Of a stretch of DNA of 64,000 nucleotides, positions 46,371-58,443 are shown in pieces. Made by a program: the position numbers and the translations under genes. The stretch comes from Climacium dendroides (lineage: Eukaryota; Streptophyta; Bryopsida; Hypnales; Climaciaceae): NCBI GenBank assembly GCA_950106755.1, contig OX467089.1:1490501-1554500 (forward strand), in the 5' to 3' direction. Below the pieces are notes generated by a model, which was given only the letters and a program-made list of their open reading frames with translations, was not told the origin of the DNA and ran no database searches. Position 1 is the first letter of the stretch; each line of letters starts with the position of its first letter.

Positions 46371-49300
46371 ATGGCAACTATTAGGGCAAATGGACAAGGG
46401 GTTCCAATTTCTTTTCCGATTGGTGATTTGGGATACGCTGTTGTGAGTTCCTCTCGACTAAGTGCTCGCTTTCTTCTTACTGAAAACTCGTTGGATATTG
46501 ATGAGGAAGTTTTTGATATTTCAAGTGGTGAATTCACGCATACTATAGGTCAAGAGCCGATTGTCTCTTCTCCACTGAGGCAGTGGCATCTGCATCCGGG
46601 TAGGTATTTAGCATATGGCTTATCCAAATCCATGGTTGGAGCACCAACTCCAGAAGGTACCACTAGAATATCTAGCACTAGTACTTTTGAGACAGCGTTG
46701 CTTAACACTGTAAAGATCGAGCCAAGTGTTGAGGTCATTGCCATTGATAGTGATGATTCTGATGGTTCGTCGCCACCCTATAAAGTTCTACGACCAACTC
46801 TGCCTTTAGGAGTTCATGGGGCATCCTCATCTATCTTGCCTACTCCAGTCTTAGGGACACCATCCTCAACTTCTCGTGGATCCTCTATTATTTCATGTCT
46901 ACAGAAGTTGTGCTACACCAAAGGTTCTAGGAATCCGTTTAAGAAGGTCGATTGGAACTCAATTAGAGTCTGTGTAGTCCAATTTGTTCCACCTTTGTTC
47001 AATGGTGATGTGATATTTGAATTACCACCCGCCGGAGATGTTTCGGGAATTAATAGTCAGGCTAAGCTTCTCACCGGAATGGAGAAACGCTACGATGGTC
47101 ACGTTTGGACAAATCTTCATACGACAAATATAAAGAATGCAAACGGTCTGACATTTCGGTTGGCATCTTGCGTGGGCCACCTACGATGCGACAACCCGAG
47201 TTGCGACTACCTAACTCGAAAGCACCGTGTAGCTCTTATCAACGAGACTGAATGGGATGGTTGTTCTCCTGCTCCATTTGAGGTTTGTGCCATTCCTCCT
47301 ATTGGTTCCACTATCACATGCAAGATTTGTGCGACTGCTCCATCGTGTATTGGTAGTTGTCTTGCGAAAATATATTATGTAGTTGGGTCACATGACATGA
47401 CTCGGGCTTGTGTTCATTTCGGTATTCACAACCACCCTGTGAAAGATGGAGACTGCCGGGACTCCAAGGAGAGAACTCGGTCCTTGATATCAGACCAAGT
47501 TGAGCGGAACCCCTCTGGAACAAATTCCGCTATTGTCCTGGAGGCTAGCAAGGAGTTCCTTGGAGAGATGCTACTTCGAGCCGAAGGAGCTATGCCTACC
47601 CCATTCGGATTACAAGAATTAATGCCTGTTTTGGAGAAATGCAAATTCATGAGTTCCCCAAGTATTCGCAATGAAGTTAGTACATTCAAGTACTTCCGCC
47701 GCTTTGGAGTCATGGACAGCATCACAAAGCTTCGTGGCTGCAGCAATTGGGCTTTTGTACAAGAGAACAAATTCCCTGGACAGGGATTTGACTCTGACAA
47801 AGTTTTCGTGTTCAAAATGTCGGAGGTTGGCCCTGGAAGTGGCGTAGACTTGGTATCACGTATGCAACCTGGTGGTGACCTTGAGGACGCATGGATCATG
47901 TTTGATCATGTTAGGCGAGTGAAGCTCTGGACTACAATTGCGTGTCATGTTTATGACACGACCTATTGCCGAGTTATGACTATTGCGGTTTGCGATATGC
48001 AATCAGAAGATGTAGTTGCCCAATGCGACTTCTGGAAAAACTTAAACGTCGTGATGGGTAGACATGAAAACACCTTGCCCTATTTTAAAGGCTTCATGGC
48101 TGATTCGGCACAAGCAAACTGGAATGCGGTGCGCATTGTTTACGGAAGTGGTGACCCAACAGAGCCCATGCCCAATCGAGAACGTACACGTTTATTTCAT
48201 TGGACTCAGTCAATGGAGAAATACACAAAAGCAGACATTCGCAGTGACCTTCAAGACCAACATTGAAAGTTGTGCAAACAATATAAGGATGCAAATTCCT
48301 TAGCACAGGCAGAGATTAGGTTTCATGCAATTCGAACGTGGTGGCATTCATCTGGAGCCACAACCGAAGAGGGGCTTCGCCGTTTGGAGTTGTGGTTAGC
48401 GTTTTGGCACTTCCGGTATAGACAATGGGGAGCATTCATGGACACTGTAAGATTCTTAATCATCCTATCCTTCATTTGTTTGTTTTGCCAAGCTAGGATT
48501 CAGATTTTTGGGTTATCTTACATCATTGCTATTCATTTCTTCCATGAATGCTTCCTGTCTTCAATTATTGAAGTACTTCATGTAACAACCCTGCCCTGTA
48601 GACGTTAAATCAAGGAAAGAGTGGTACTCTTTATTTGTAATAGCTTTAATCCATGCTCCACAAAACAGGGACTCACTGAAGATGAACTCGGGCTTGTTCC
48701 TACTTGCAACCTCGCGGAGACTGTACATAACAAATGGTTGCAACAATCTGGAAAACGTGGCTCTGATTTGTATGTCGCCACTGTGGATGACTATGTTCAG
48801 GCGTTCATGCAAATGGTTAGATATTACCAGTTTTTAAAAGGTGAGAAGTCGGGAACTGGTTCAGGAAAAGAAGAGCTCTTGCTTCGTGTAGCACAGAGAT
48901 ATGCCCAACGTACCGGTAATCCGAAAGGATTGAATGATGCCATGGCATCTGTAACAGGTGTTCAAGAGTATTGCACTAGGAAGCCCCATTTGGAAGGCGA
49001 GGAAGTTTTTGGATCTGAGAAGCGAATGCCCAATCTTCCACCTGGTTCTGAATATGATTCACATCGTCCCGACAAAGTGAATTTCTCTCGACCCCGTGTT
49101 GGAACAAGGGCCACCCCTGCACCCACATCGGTCATTTCCTTGGATCGGATTTCTGAAGAATCATGGCCTGTGACGCATGAAGATTATCCGGATTTGTTGG
49201 AATCACCTAAGATAAGGTCAATTCCTTCAACTGAGGTGGCCTCCCATGTGAGGACTGTTCAAGAAACAGTTTGTGATGAGTCTGAATGGCATATTGCCCG

Positions 49301-50136
49301 CTTGCCTAAGATGTCTTCAAAGGCATGTTTTGCATTGCAGGCCATTACGCGAAAAAAGTGTGTTGCAAAGATAGTGCAAGGCAATAGGGGAACAGCTGCA
49401 CCTACATATACCGGCAGCATGGACAACTATAAAAAAAATAGGATTGAGAGAATGCAATTCTTTTTCTGCAATGATGATATATCGCGGTGCGTCAAAGGTT
49501 CTCAACGGAAATGGGTTTTATCAAAAACCGGAAGTACCAGACATATGGCCAGTGCAAGTTGGAACCAATCTTACGCCCAAAGAGATCCTAGATCTTCAAA
49601 ATGTAGGGTTCTGTCTTCTGCAGCGTCTTGAAATTTTCCCTCGTAGGCTATTTGGAAATCATGATCTGCCACCTGATGTTTTGGGACTTCAAGTTCCAGA
49701 GTCACCTGCAGAGCATCCTAGCACACGGTCAGGAAAGAAGATTCGGAGGAATCCAAAAGCACCTACAACAAAGCAAGCAAACAATTGCGCCTCTACACTT
49801 ACAATGAAAGCAGTGGTTCGTGAAGTTACTATGGTACCGCATCCAGGCTTTGGATGCATCATTGCCCTAGACTCAGGTACACCGCCTGCCATTGAACGTT
49901 ACATGATCACTGTAAGTGCATTCCCTGAATGCACTTGCCCTTATTTCAAGGAGATGGCAACAAAGGCTCTAGGAAAAAGAGGGCAATGGGCTAATTGCAA
50001 GCACTTGTACTTTTTGTTCACTGGAGTTTGCCAATTGGATGCAGAAGTAGATCTTTTTATTCATGCTCCAAGCTTTAGCTTTAACGAAGTGAAATGCATA
50101 CTTCAGAGTGGTATCTTGAAGCTTAAATCCAATTAG
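46371..50136 (+). pseudogene. MULE-like transposase with GCM1-type and SWIM zinc fingers, copy 2
   Basis: Exon 1 is 46371-48446 and exon 2 is 48669-50136, about 1180 codons. The zinc finger at residues about 265-355 has CVGHLRCDNPSC, CKICATAPSCIGSC and HFGIHNHPV, fitting the WRKY/GCM1 class found in several MULE-type transposases. The DDE-like core has VYDTTYCRVMTIAVCDMQ (near 527) and GFMADSAQANWNAV (near 575). The C-terminus (near 1112-1137) has ECTCPYF followed by NCKHLYFLF, a SWIM finger. Lesions: TGA at 48264-48266 (copy 1 reads through) and a 1-base frameshift in the A-run near 49522-49527. It lies 1.8 kb downstream of methyltransferase B, same strand. Start chosen by alignment with copy 1; an in-frame ATG also exists at 46356. 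Confidence 0.78.
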
Positions 50137-50496
50137 TATACATTTCTACTTCTTGCCGGTTGGTGCTAGCATATTGTAGTGTAGCTTTGGATGATGTGCT
50201 CCAAACTTGTTTCATGTAAGAATTGTAGTGAGACTAAAAGGGCCACTACTTCATTTCAATTGTCATTTGTCCATTGCACCTTGCACTATCATGCATTCGT
50301 GCATGATTGCCCATCCACGCTCTCTAGTATGATTTGTATATATATCTGGATATAAAATATTCATAGAGGGTTGTTTAGATTGTTATTGATAATTGCAACA
50401 AAATAAAATGGCCTTCCCTTGTCCCAATCCACTAAAAATGACCTTGCTTGAATTCCCTTTTCACAATGAATGGAGTAGGACAACGGCAAACTTCTA

Positions 50497-50570
50497 AATG
50501 CATAAGGTGACCACCTCTAAGGTTCCTCTCGATACTGAGAGGTAACCTAGAGGTAGTCACCTTATGCATT
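50497..50570. repeat. Palindromic hairpin of 74 bases, B-type-like core
   Basis: Arms AATGCATAAGGTGAC and GTCACCTTATGCATT enclose CCTCTCGATACTGAGAGG. Downstream of transposase copy 2. It has the same architecture and length as the A-type hairpins but a different outer arm. Confidence 0.8.
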
Positions 50571-51387
50571 CAAAATTCTGCAACATTTATCTAAACTTGC
50601 TATGGTTGTAAACCCATTTTTTATTAGCACTATCTCATGCTAGCATTGGTAGAAGTTAGCTTCCCTTGAAATACATATGAGTACTAATTATTGATGACAT
50701 GATTGCAAACATAATTGAAATGCATTATTATCAATAGGAAGTTTGGCAATATGTTAATGCCCTTTATATGATAAATTGGTAAAGTGGTCGCGCATGGATG
50801 AACTTAATTAATCATTTTTACCCTATCACATGGAAATGATAGCCTAATTCCAAGCCTTCTAACTACGGTTGTTCAATAGTTTAAGTTAAATTGTTCACCT
50901 GACCATACATTTAACAATACAATAAGCAAAAGAAAGTTACTCTAAACCCTAAATATAATCCTCCTAAAAAATTTAACATATATTCTATAAACAAGCCATG
51001 AAGGCAATCATAAATACCCTAAACCTTGAACCCTCACCCTAGAAGTATGCCTTTCTTTCACCTTTAAAGGAGCAGTTCTACTAGTTCACAGTCTGAGGTC
51101 CACAATTACATTGAGATCTGAAAACCACAGCTATAGGAGCACACCTAAACCCTAAAACCGTGGTGAAAGGTTATATTATGTGGCTTGATACCACGGTTAT
51201 AGGTTCACACCCAAATAATCTTTTTGCTGTAGACTTCAGGTCTCCTGTCTTGGATCCACGGTGATAGGTCCATTTTCACGGTCATGGGGGCATGAATATA
51301 AAGTCATCATGTTCTACTTTGTAAAACTTTGGAAGGCCAATCCTTGAAGAAAACAAACTCCTTTCTCCCTCCCATGCCGTTGATCTA

Positions 51388-51596
51388 GATATGGGTAGGG
51401 ATACTATACACAGACAAATACGATATAATATAGACCCGATCCGGATACGAGAATCAAGATATAGTTCAAATACAATACAAATATAGTACGGTACAGATAT
51501 GAGATACGGAATATAGTTCAAATGCAATATAAATACAATACAATGTAGATACAAAATATGAGGTTCGGATACGGATATATCCCATATCAAATGTTA
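51388..51596. repeat. Degenerate AT-rich tandem repeat
   Basis: Imperfect units containing ATATAGTTCAAATACAATAC and GATACGG. Not assignable to a known element. Confidence 0.5.
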
Positions 51597-52277
51597 CCCC
51601 TAGCCCCACCTGAAAATTAGAGAAGGGGGGGAGAGGGGGAAACGAGAAATTTAATATACCAAAAATTTGAGCTTATTGCCTTATTGGTGGGAGGTAGAAA
51701 AATTCAATTTCATTTTTTTTTTGGGAGTGCATAGTGAGACATTCTCACTATCCACTTGAAAGATAGGCCACTAAGCTTTGGCACATGAACCAATAAATTG
51801 ATATAGCATTAAAAGACCGATCCCCTACACAAATTGGTTTGTCATAATCCCACCGTAGAGGTGTCCAATGTCATTGTTGAAGTTACTCACCAACAATAAC
51901 AAATAATTCTTCTAAGTTCAATCAATATAACCCTTCCCTCCATATGGTCAATGGTCATAAAATATTTTCACACATATTCAAATATTAGTCCACCCTAAAC
52001 TTTTGAGGTTAGACTTTTTAAATCCCCAAATTTTTAGACTGGATTTTTTATTACCCCCAAAGTATGTTGATTTATGGAAAAAAGGCCCAAAACTTATAGT
52101 CGACTTTTGAAAGTAAACACCCAAATTTAACAAAATAAATAAATAAATAAATACCCTAAAACCGCACCAAATTACAGAAAAAGGCCCTAAATCCATGCTC
52201 CATGCTCCAATTCCATGCTCCAATTCCACGCTCTACGCTCTACGCTCTTGCTATACGCTCGTATACTAGCTTCGTTG

Positions 52278-54374
52278 CCTACCACCCAAAAAGGTGTAAG
52301 GCCATTTCTTGGACTTGCCAATTATTATAGGAGGTTCATTAGAGACTTCTCTAAGATTGCCAAACCTTTGTCTGACTTGTTGAAAAAGAACCAAGCCATA
52401 GTGTGGTCCAAGCCATGTGAGCAAGCTTCTGAGGAGCTCAAGGCCAAACTTTCTTCTCATCCAGTGTTGAAGTTTCCTGAGTTTGATCAACCTTTTGAGG
52501 TACACATGGATGTAAGTGATTTTGCAATTGGGGGAGTGTTGATGCAAGGTGGGAGGCCCATTGCTTTTGAAAGCAAGAAGTTGGATGGGACCCAAACCAA
52601 GTGGCCAACACATGAAAAGGAGATGTTTGCAGTGGTGCATTGTTTGAAGACATGGCAACATTACCTTGGTCTTCATCAAACCAAGGTGTTCACCGATAAT
52701 GTGTCGTTGAAGTATTTTGAGAGCCAGGCTAGAGTGACAGCCAAGTAGTTGAGGTGGTATGATACCTTAGCTCTTATGAATGTGGACTTGATTCACAAAC
52801 CGGGCAAAGAAAATGTGGTGCCCGATGCCCTTAGCCGAAAGGATGAGTTCAAACCAAGTTCTACTCAAATACTAAGGTTAATGTATGAGGGAGAAAGTGA
52901 CTTAGCTAGGAGAATAAGGGAGGCTTACATGAAGGACCCAAAAGCTCAAAAGTTCCTAAGTGATTTGAGGGTTGGCAAGAAAGTGAAGGGGATTCGATTA
53001 CACCAAGGCCTAATCAAATTCAAACAAGGTAGGGTGTATGTCCCCAAAGGCAAGTTGAGGTTGCAAGTCTTGAAGGAGGAGCATGATAAGCCTCTTGCAA
53101 GTCATAGAGGTGAGAAAGCCACCATAAGTTTTGTGGCCAAGAGGTTCTATTGGCCTAGGATGAAAGAAGACATTGCACATTATGTAAAGACTTGTGTCAC
53201 TTGTCAAGCCAACCGAGCTTCATATCAAAAACAAGTTGGGTTACTTAAGCCTTTTCCCATTCCAAATGGTCCATGGGAATGTATTTCCATGGACTTCATC
53301 ACTAGCTTACCGGAGTCACAAGGGTTTGATGCCATCTTTGTGGTGGTAGATCGGTTTAGCAAGTTGGCCAGGATGGCGCCAACAACAGGAGTGGCAACTG
53401 CATTTCAAACAGCCACACTCTTTTTCAACACTTGGTGGAGGCATAGTGGATTGCCTAGGGTGATTGTCTCTGATAGAGATCCTAAATTCACAAGTACATT
53501 TTGGAGGCACTTGTTTAGGAAAATGAAGACCAAACTTTCATTTAGCACGACGTTTCATCCTCAAACAGATGGGCAAACAGAGAGGGTGAATGGGGTCTTG
53601 AATCAATACCTTAGAAACTATGTGAGTGTTGACCAAAGTGATTGGACGGAGTATTTGGCTTTGGCTGAGTTTAGTTACAATAAAGCCAAACATGCAGCTA
53701 CAGGAGAATCGCCATTCAAAGTGGCTTATGGTGTGGAGCCACTTATGCCTACTGACCTTGCCTTGGAGGGGTTGCAATCAGAGTTTGAAAGAAGCCAAGT
53801 TGTAGAAGACTTTGTTGTTCATAGAGAAGCTATGCTTGAGAAGATCAAGTTGCATTTAGACAAGGCACAAAAGAGATACATCAAACAAGTGAACAAAGGG
53901 AGACGCCATGTAGAGTATGCTGTGGGACAAAAGGTGTGGTTGAATGTGAAGAACTTCACATTGCCAGAAGGACTAACACCTAAGTTCATGGCCAAGTATG
54001 TAGGTCCCTTTGTCATCGCCGAGCGGTTGTTTGAGGATGTTGATAAGTTAGAATTGCCACAAGAAATCAAGGTGCACTCAACTTTTCATGTTTCATTGTT
54101 GAAGCCATATCATGAGGATACCTTGAGGCCGGAACGCAAGCAAGTGTTGCGACCTCTCCCTGAGTTAGTTGGAGAACACCTTGAGTATGAGGTGGAAGGG
54201 ATTCTCAAGAGTAGAAACACTAAGAAGAGGGGCAAGGAATACTTAGTGAAATGGCGGGGGTATCATGAAAAGGAAGCAACTTGGGTGAATGCCAAAGATA
54301 TGGTTCATGCAAAGGAGGTGGTGGATCGATTTGAACAAAGTAGACAATCCAACAAAAAGCCGCGTAGGAGTTGA
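52278..54374 (+). pseudogene. pol: Ty3/gypsy chromovirus polyprotein, 5' truncated
   Basis: One frame holds the end of reverse transcriptase (VRPFLGLANYYRRFI), RNase H (HMDVSDFAIGGVLM, FTDN, DALSRK), and integrase with its HHCC region (H..GEKA, C..C in KTCVTCQANRA). Integrase catalytic Asp/Asp/Glu are seen in MDFITSLPES, VSDRDPKF and QTERVNG. A C-terminal chromodomain (YEVEGILKSRNTKKRGKEYL, VKWRGYHEKEATW) marks it as a chromovirus, which targets integration via chromatin marks. A TAG at 52746-52748, after TAK, interrupts RNase H. Gag, protease and most of RT are missing at the left, where the 38-kb block joins. The frame ends at 54374, followed by 860 bases and the 3' LTR. Confidence 0.93.
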
Positions 54375-55223
54375 TGAGGACATCAACCTTTGTTAGTGGG
54401 GGAGAAACACAACACTTGTGTAAACAGTGCATTTATGCGTTTGTCTATTGTGTACTTGTTTTAAAATAAAGTTGCAATGTTGGAAATGACTCTTTGTATG
54501 TGAGTTAGCTCTTGATTCGCATTAGCACTATGAGATGAGTCCTAGTCTCATTGATGTTTGGTTTAGTAGAAGAGGATGGAATGATACGTAAATCGATTTT
54601 GAGAATGCTGCAAAATAAGGGCCTTGGCTTGAAGGTTGCAAGGGACTAAACCCTTTTGACTTTCAAGCTTAGGACTTGCTCGGGCGGGAGCAAGATAGTG
54701 GCACGGGCTTACAAAAGTGCCCTTTGGGAGTGGACCATTGTCTACACATGGATTGATCATCCATGCCTCGGGAGAGTACTCAAAGGACAAGTCGGGCGGG
54801 ACTTGGCACTATCTCTAGGCTTGCAAAGTTCATCACTTGATAACTTAAGTGTTTGAGAGGGGTCTTGGTGTTGCAACCAAGTAGAAATTGATGAGCCTTG
54901 AATTCTTCCTAGTCATGTAAGTAAGATAGGTTAGTTGAGCCTAACTCGGAGCCAAAAGAAGGCAAACCGGGGGAGTCTCAAAGTAGATAAGTCCCTTTAG
55001 TTTAGGTCTAGGTCCTTGGATGTTTGCCGTCCAGGGTGCCAAAACCATGGGCTTATCTAGTGCCACCTTTGGAGACTTAGCCATTTGAACTCAGTAAATG
55101 AGTACTTGGATCATTGCGGGGTTAGCTACCCAGAATGCAATGAAAGTGTTGAGGGGGATGGCTACCCTTTTTAACTCAATGCTTTCGACAAGAAGTAATG
55201 TCGATGAGGGCATCGACCCTATT
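54375..55223 (+). other. Non-coding region between pol and the 3' LTR
   Basis: Internal non-coding sequence of the gypsy element; no further frame recognised. Confidence 0.5.
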
Positions 55224-55236
55224 TGGTGGGGGTGAG
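55224..55236 (+). other. Polypurine tract of the gypsy element
   Basis: A purine-rich stretch including GGTGGGGGTGAG directly abuts the TG of the 3' LTR, as required for plus-strand priming. Confidence 0.65.
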
Positions 55237-56520
55237 TGTCACGCCCCTATCTACTTGGGGTGCCCAATGTACCTAAGTGCGCAAGGGGGGACCTTGGAAG
55301 TGACTTCCCAAGCCTTGTAATAGACTAGGTAGGAAGAATGGAGATACTCCCGATCAAACAGGGCGCAATGGCGGCCTGGTTTTGAAGTGAACATGAGATT
55401 CTCACACATTCTTGGAAAGCTCTTGACAATACGCTTCTAATGGCGCAAAGAACGCGCAATTTGGAGTTGTGAGCGAAAAGTTATGGCCGCTCAAAGTTGA
55501 CTAGGTCCCGGTGGCGCCGGGACACTTGAGGGCTAGGTGTGAGGGGTTCCCAATGAATTCCACAACAAAGTATGTCATGTGGCATATCATTGGAAAGCTA
55601 TGAACACAAGGAACCTAGAATGACAAGCATTACGAGGTTCTAAGACATGAGTCAAAAGTTATGGCCAAAAGAAGAGCCGTGGTGAAGGCGTGACGCCTCC
55701 CCCGGTGCATCCGAATCTTTAGAGGGTCATAACTTTGCGAGAACTTATCCAAATGAGACGAGTGAGCAGTCCATCGGCATCTACTCGTCGCGTAAATGTC
55801 TAAAATGGGCTCGCATGTTGGATTTGGAGCTCACAGCGCAAAGTTACGCCGGTTGGAAGTTCGGGAGCCCAAACGGTGACGTAACTTGGCGATTTGGGTT
55901 GGGAGTGGGTGGTCTTCCACAACCCAAGGTTATCCAAGGAGTTCCTTCGACCTAGGACGAGGGGGTCTGCCGAATACCACAGAGAGTACTATAGGAGGGG
56001 TTGGTCTCCCTCCTCACTCCCTCTTGAAGCCTTGGTGAGTCCCGGTGACTCATGGTTGGTGGTGGTGACTTCACCACCACTTCAAGGCACCATGGGACAC
56101 TTGTGTGTGTCCCGTGGCATCGGTTGGGTAGAGTCCCGCTCCTTGCTAGGCCTCTTTGGATGTGTCCCGAGTTGTGAGTGCCGATTACCTCTAGTGCATG
56201 AGTAGGAAATACAAAAAAGGGCTAGCATGGAGTGGGGTGACACTTAAGGGCGGTTAGGACCATGGTGAGTAGTGCCACCATGGGTCCTTGCACATTAAGG
56301 TGGAAGTGTCGCCCCATGTTACTAAGTGACATGCTCGGTGTCAGGATGGGAGTGTGTGCTACTAGTCCCAGTGACTGGGACTTGGCAAATTGAGTTGGAA
56401 ATGGGGACTAACACTGTGGGTGCTTGGCATGTGTAGTGTTAGGCAGTTGGTGACCAAGTGACGCTGTAAGTGGGTTGAAGTGACTGCTGGAAGCTGTTAG
56501 GTGTCACTTGGGTCGCGACA
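55237..56520 (+). mobile_element. 3' LTR of the Ty3/gypsy chromovirus
   Basis: 1284 bases running from TGTCACGCCCC to GGTCGCGACA. The first 300 bases match the 5' LTR fragment at 13544. The TG...CA ends, the near-inverted terminal bases (TGTCACG / CGCGACA) and the CACTC target duplication at 56521-56525 support the boundaries. The 3' end rests on TG/CA and the duplication because the 5' LTR is truncated. Confidence 0.75.
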
Positions 56521-56934
56521 CACTCACTACCAGACTCTCTCACACTTTCAACTCCTCGCGGCCGTAATGAAAAGGATCAGGCGCTAAGACAGGAAATGTC
56601 AACACGCGAAATCCAAAGACCTGAAAATGGGCAGGGTCAGACTTTATATAGTCCTGACGCCCTAGATTGGTCATTATGGCAGGTCGGACATCCGGTCCGG
56701 TCCTTGTCATCTAATTCTCTCCAATCCGGTCAAGGAGAATCCGGTTGGAATTCCATTCGAGTTGGAAATCCAATCCGGTTCGCTTCTCCCTTGAACCGGA
56801 TTAGTTCCGTAAGGTCCTCTTGTGACTATTTTTTATTTATCTCCCTCCTTTTAACTGGATCCAGATACCTATTTCTAATTTCCGTTCCACTCAAAAAGGT
56901 AAACGAAAAAAAATCAAAAATATGAGTTGTCACA
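56521..56934 (-). mobile_element. CCGGTT-rich element, 5' part of the split copy
   Basis: On the minus strand this resembles the start of the window (TATATAAAGTC with flanking TCATTATGGC and CATAATGAC-like strings), placing it just upstream of 13543 before the gypsy insertion. Its outer end reads TGTGACAACTCA on the minus strand from 56934, followed by TATTC, the partner of TACTC at 10510-10514. Confidence 0.65.
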
Positions 56935-57320
56935 TATTCAGTGTCTGAACTCTCAGGAGACATACACTTGTTTGGGTTGTTTCTAGTCTTCTCAAGGATA
57001 AATTGAAGACGTCTACGTTTCTGGGCAGACGTGAGGTGATGTGCATGTCTTGGTGATTGGGTGTCACTCACTCGACTGTGTTTAGAACTTTCAAATGCAT
57101 CAACAGCAAACTCAGCTGCCTCCATGACATCATTGAAACTTACTAACTCCTCATCCTGAACTTCTTGCTCCTCCATGTCTTTCTTTTCATCGGAATCGCT
57201 GGAATCCTCCATAGTTTCCTTCAGCGGTGAAAGAGCTTGTGATGGTTCTGCCTCATGAGTGCCTGGGACGTGAGGAGGTGCTGTCGTTGATGAAGAGACA
57301 TTTTGCCCATGTCTGACCTT
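56935..57320 (-). pseudogene. 5' part of a split ParB-methyltransferase-family exon (copy C)
   Basis: This matches exon 2 of copy A (20240-19722): VRHGQNVSSS, an acidic stretch, LVSFNDVMEAAEFAVDAFES, SRVSDTQSPRHA and CMSPESSDTEY. The exon then breaks at 56935 and continues at 10514. Its acceptor AG and upstream bases also match copy A. No ParB or methyltransferase exon is seen at either side, so only this exon is known for copy C. The sequence upstream (58.1-58.9 kb) carries A-type palindromes, as does intron 1 of copy A. Confidence 0.75.
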
Positions 57321-58147
57321 CTTTGGAATGCAACATTTTCAAAGTTAGGAATCCATAAGCCAAATCATCAAACACCACAATCATATTGCTTGAGTGCATT
57401 TGGCTTTGAAATAAACTTTTCCAAGTCCAAATCAGATAAAGGAAATTGACCAATGCATGTGAAGATCTACGAGTACATACCAAGAAGGTCTGCTTTCATC
57501 TTTCCTATTAATCTCTAAATCTAGTCCAAACAATCACAAGGATCATCAATTAAACACTATAAGAATCATCAAGATCACCTACCATTGTCAGAATGAACAA
57601 GATCAACAAACACTATATGAATCACCTTGAACACCAAACAATGTAGGAATCATGAGGATCACCAAAAATACTAAGAATCAATAGGATCACTAAATACTAA
57701 AAGAATCAATAGGATATGAATACACGGTGACAATCACTAGGAACACAAAATATTGCAACACCCAACAAGGAAACAGAATAACGCCGCGGCATGAGAGTCA
57801 TAATCACTACTACATTTATAATGCATTCAAATACCGGTAATAAGAGGAATAATCAGTGGTGAATTTTTAAAAATAATCTCCAAAGCGTGCATATCCTCAA
57901 CCTCAGTCCAATAACCCCTGAGCGCCCCAGCGCCCCAAATGTGGCCTCCTACTATAAGACATTTGACCATCATAATGTCCTAGGCTGTATGGTGAAAACT
58001 TCCACAAATTTCTCCAAAGATGCCCTCCCTACCTCTCTTCCAATCTAAACGGTCATGTCTCTTGGATCTTATTTTTTAATCGGTGGGGGCTACTTGAATG
58101 GCAATTTGTAGCTTGTTTTTGGAATTTGCGCTGGACGCTCATAAATG
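57321..58147. other. Gap upstream of copy C exon
   Basis: No gene recognised. Probably intron 1 of copy C by analogy with copy A, with repeated short strings of the type CACTAT.AGAATCA..AGGATCA (57540-57720) that also occur at 20500-20700. Confidence 0.45.
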
Positions 58148-58216
58148 GAGGTCCTGGTGAGTGCTGCCATGTGAACCTCGGATCCGAGGCTTGTTTGGCA
58201 ACACCTACCAAGACCC
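58148..58216. repeat. Palindromic hairpin, A-type core (H8)
   Basis: Arms GGAGGTCCTGGTGAGTG and CCTACCAAGACCCTC with CCTCGGATCCGAGGC in the centre. Mildly degenerate. Confidence 0.75.
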
Positions 58217-58370
58217 TCTAAAATTCAAACATTAGTCTTCATTTCCAAATGATACAAAAACACGAAATTATAGTCTCTTGGGAATGACACGGACACATGA
58301 TAAAAAAAATGGGCCACTCATCCGTTGGATCTTAAGAGATTTCAAATAAAAGTATATTGTTAAGAAAACA

Positions 58371-58443
58371 GGGGGGCCTTGTGAGTACTACCAGACCAGC
58401 CTCGGATTCGAGGCTTGTCTGGCAACACTCACAAGGACCCCCC
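58371..58443. repeat. Palindromic hairpin, A-type core (H9)
   Basis: Arms GGGGGGCCTTGTGAGT and ACTCACAAGGACCCCCC around GCCTCGGATTCGAGGC (one change in the core). Long, nearly perfect stem. Confidence 0.8.

Larger units (their letters stand above)
50137..52277. other. Right part of the 38-kb block
   Basis: No gene recognised. It contains a 74-bp hairpin (50497-50570), a degenerate tandem array rich in GATACGG and AATACAATAC (51388-51596), and short GCTCCAATTCCATGCTCC / CGCTCTACGCTCTACG repeats just before the gypsy junction at about 52278. Confidence 0.4.

Noticed and set aside
47426..47899. Minus-strand frame of 157 codons
   Set aside because: Shadow of transposase copy 2.
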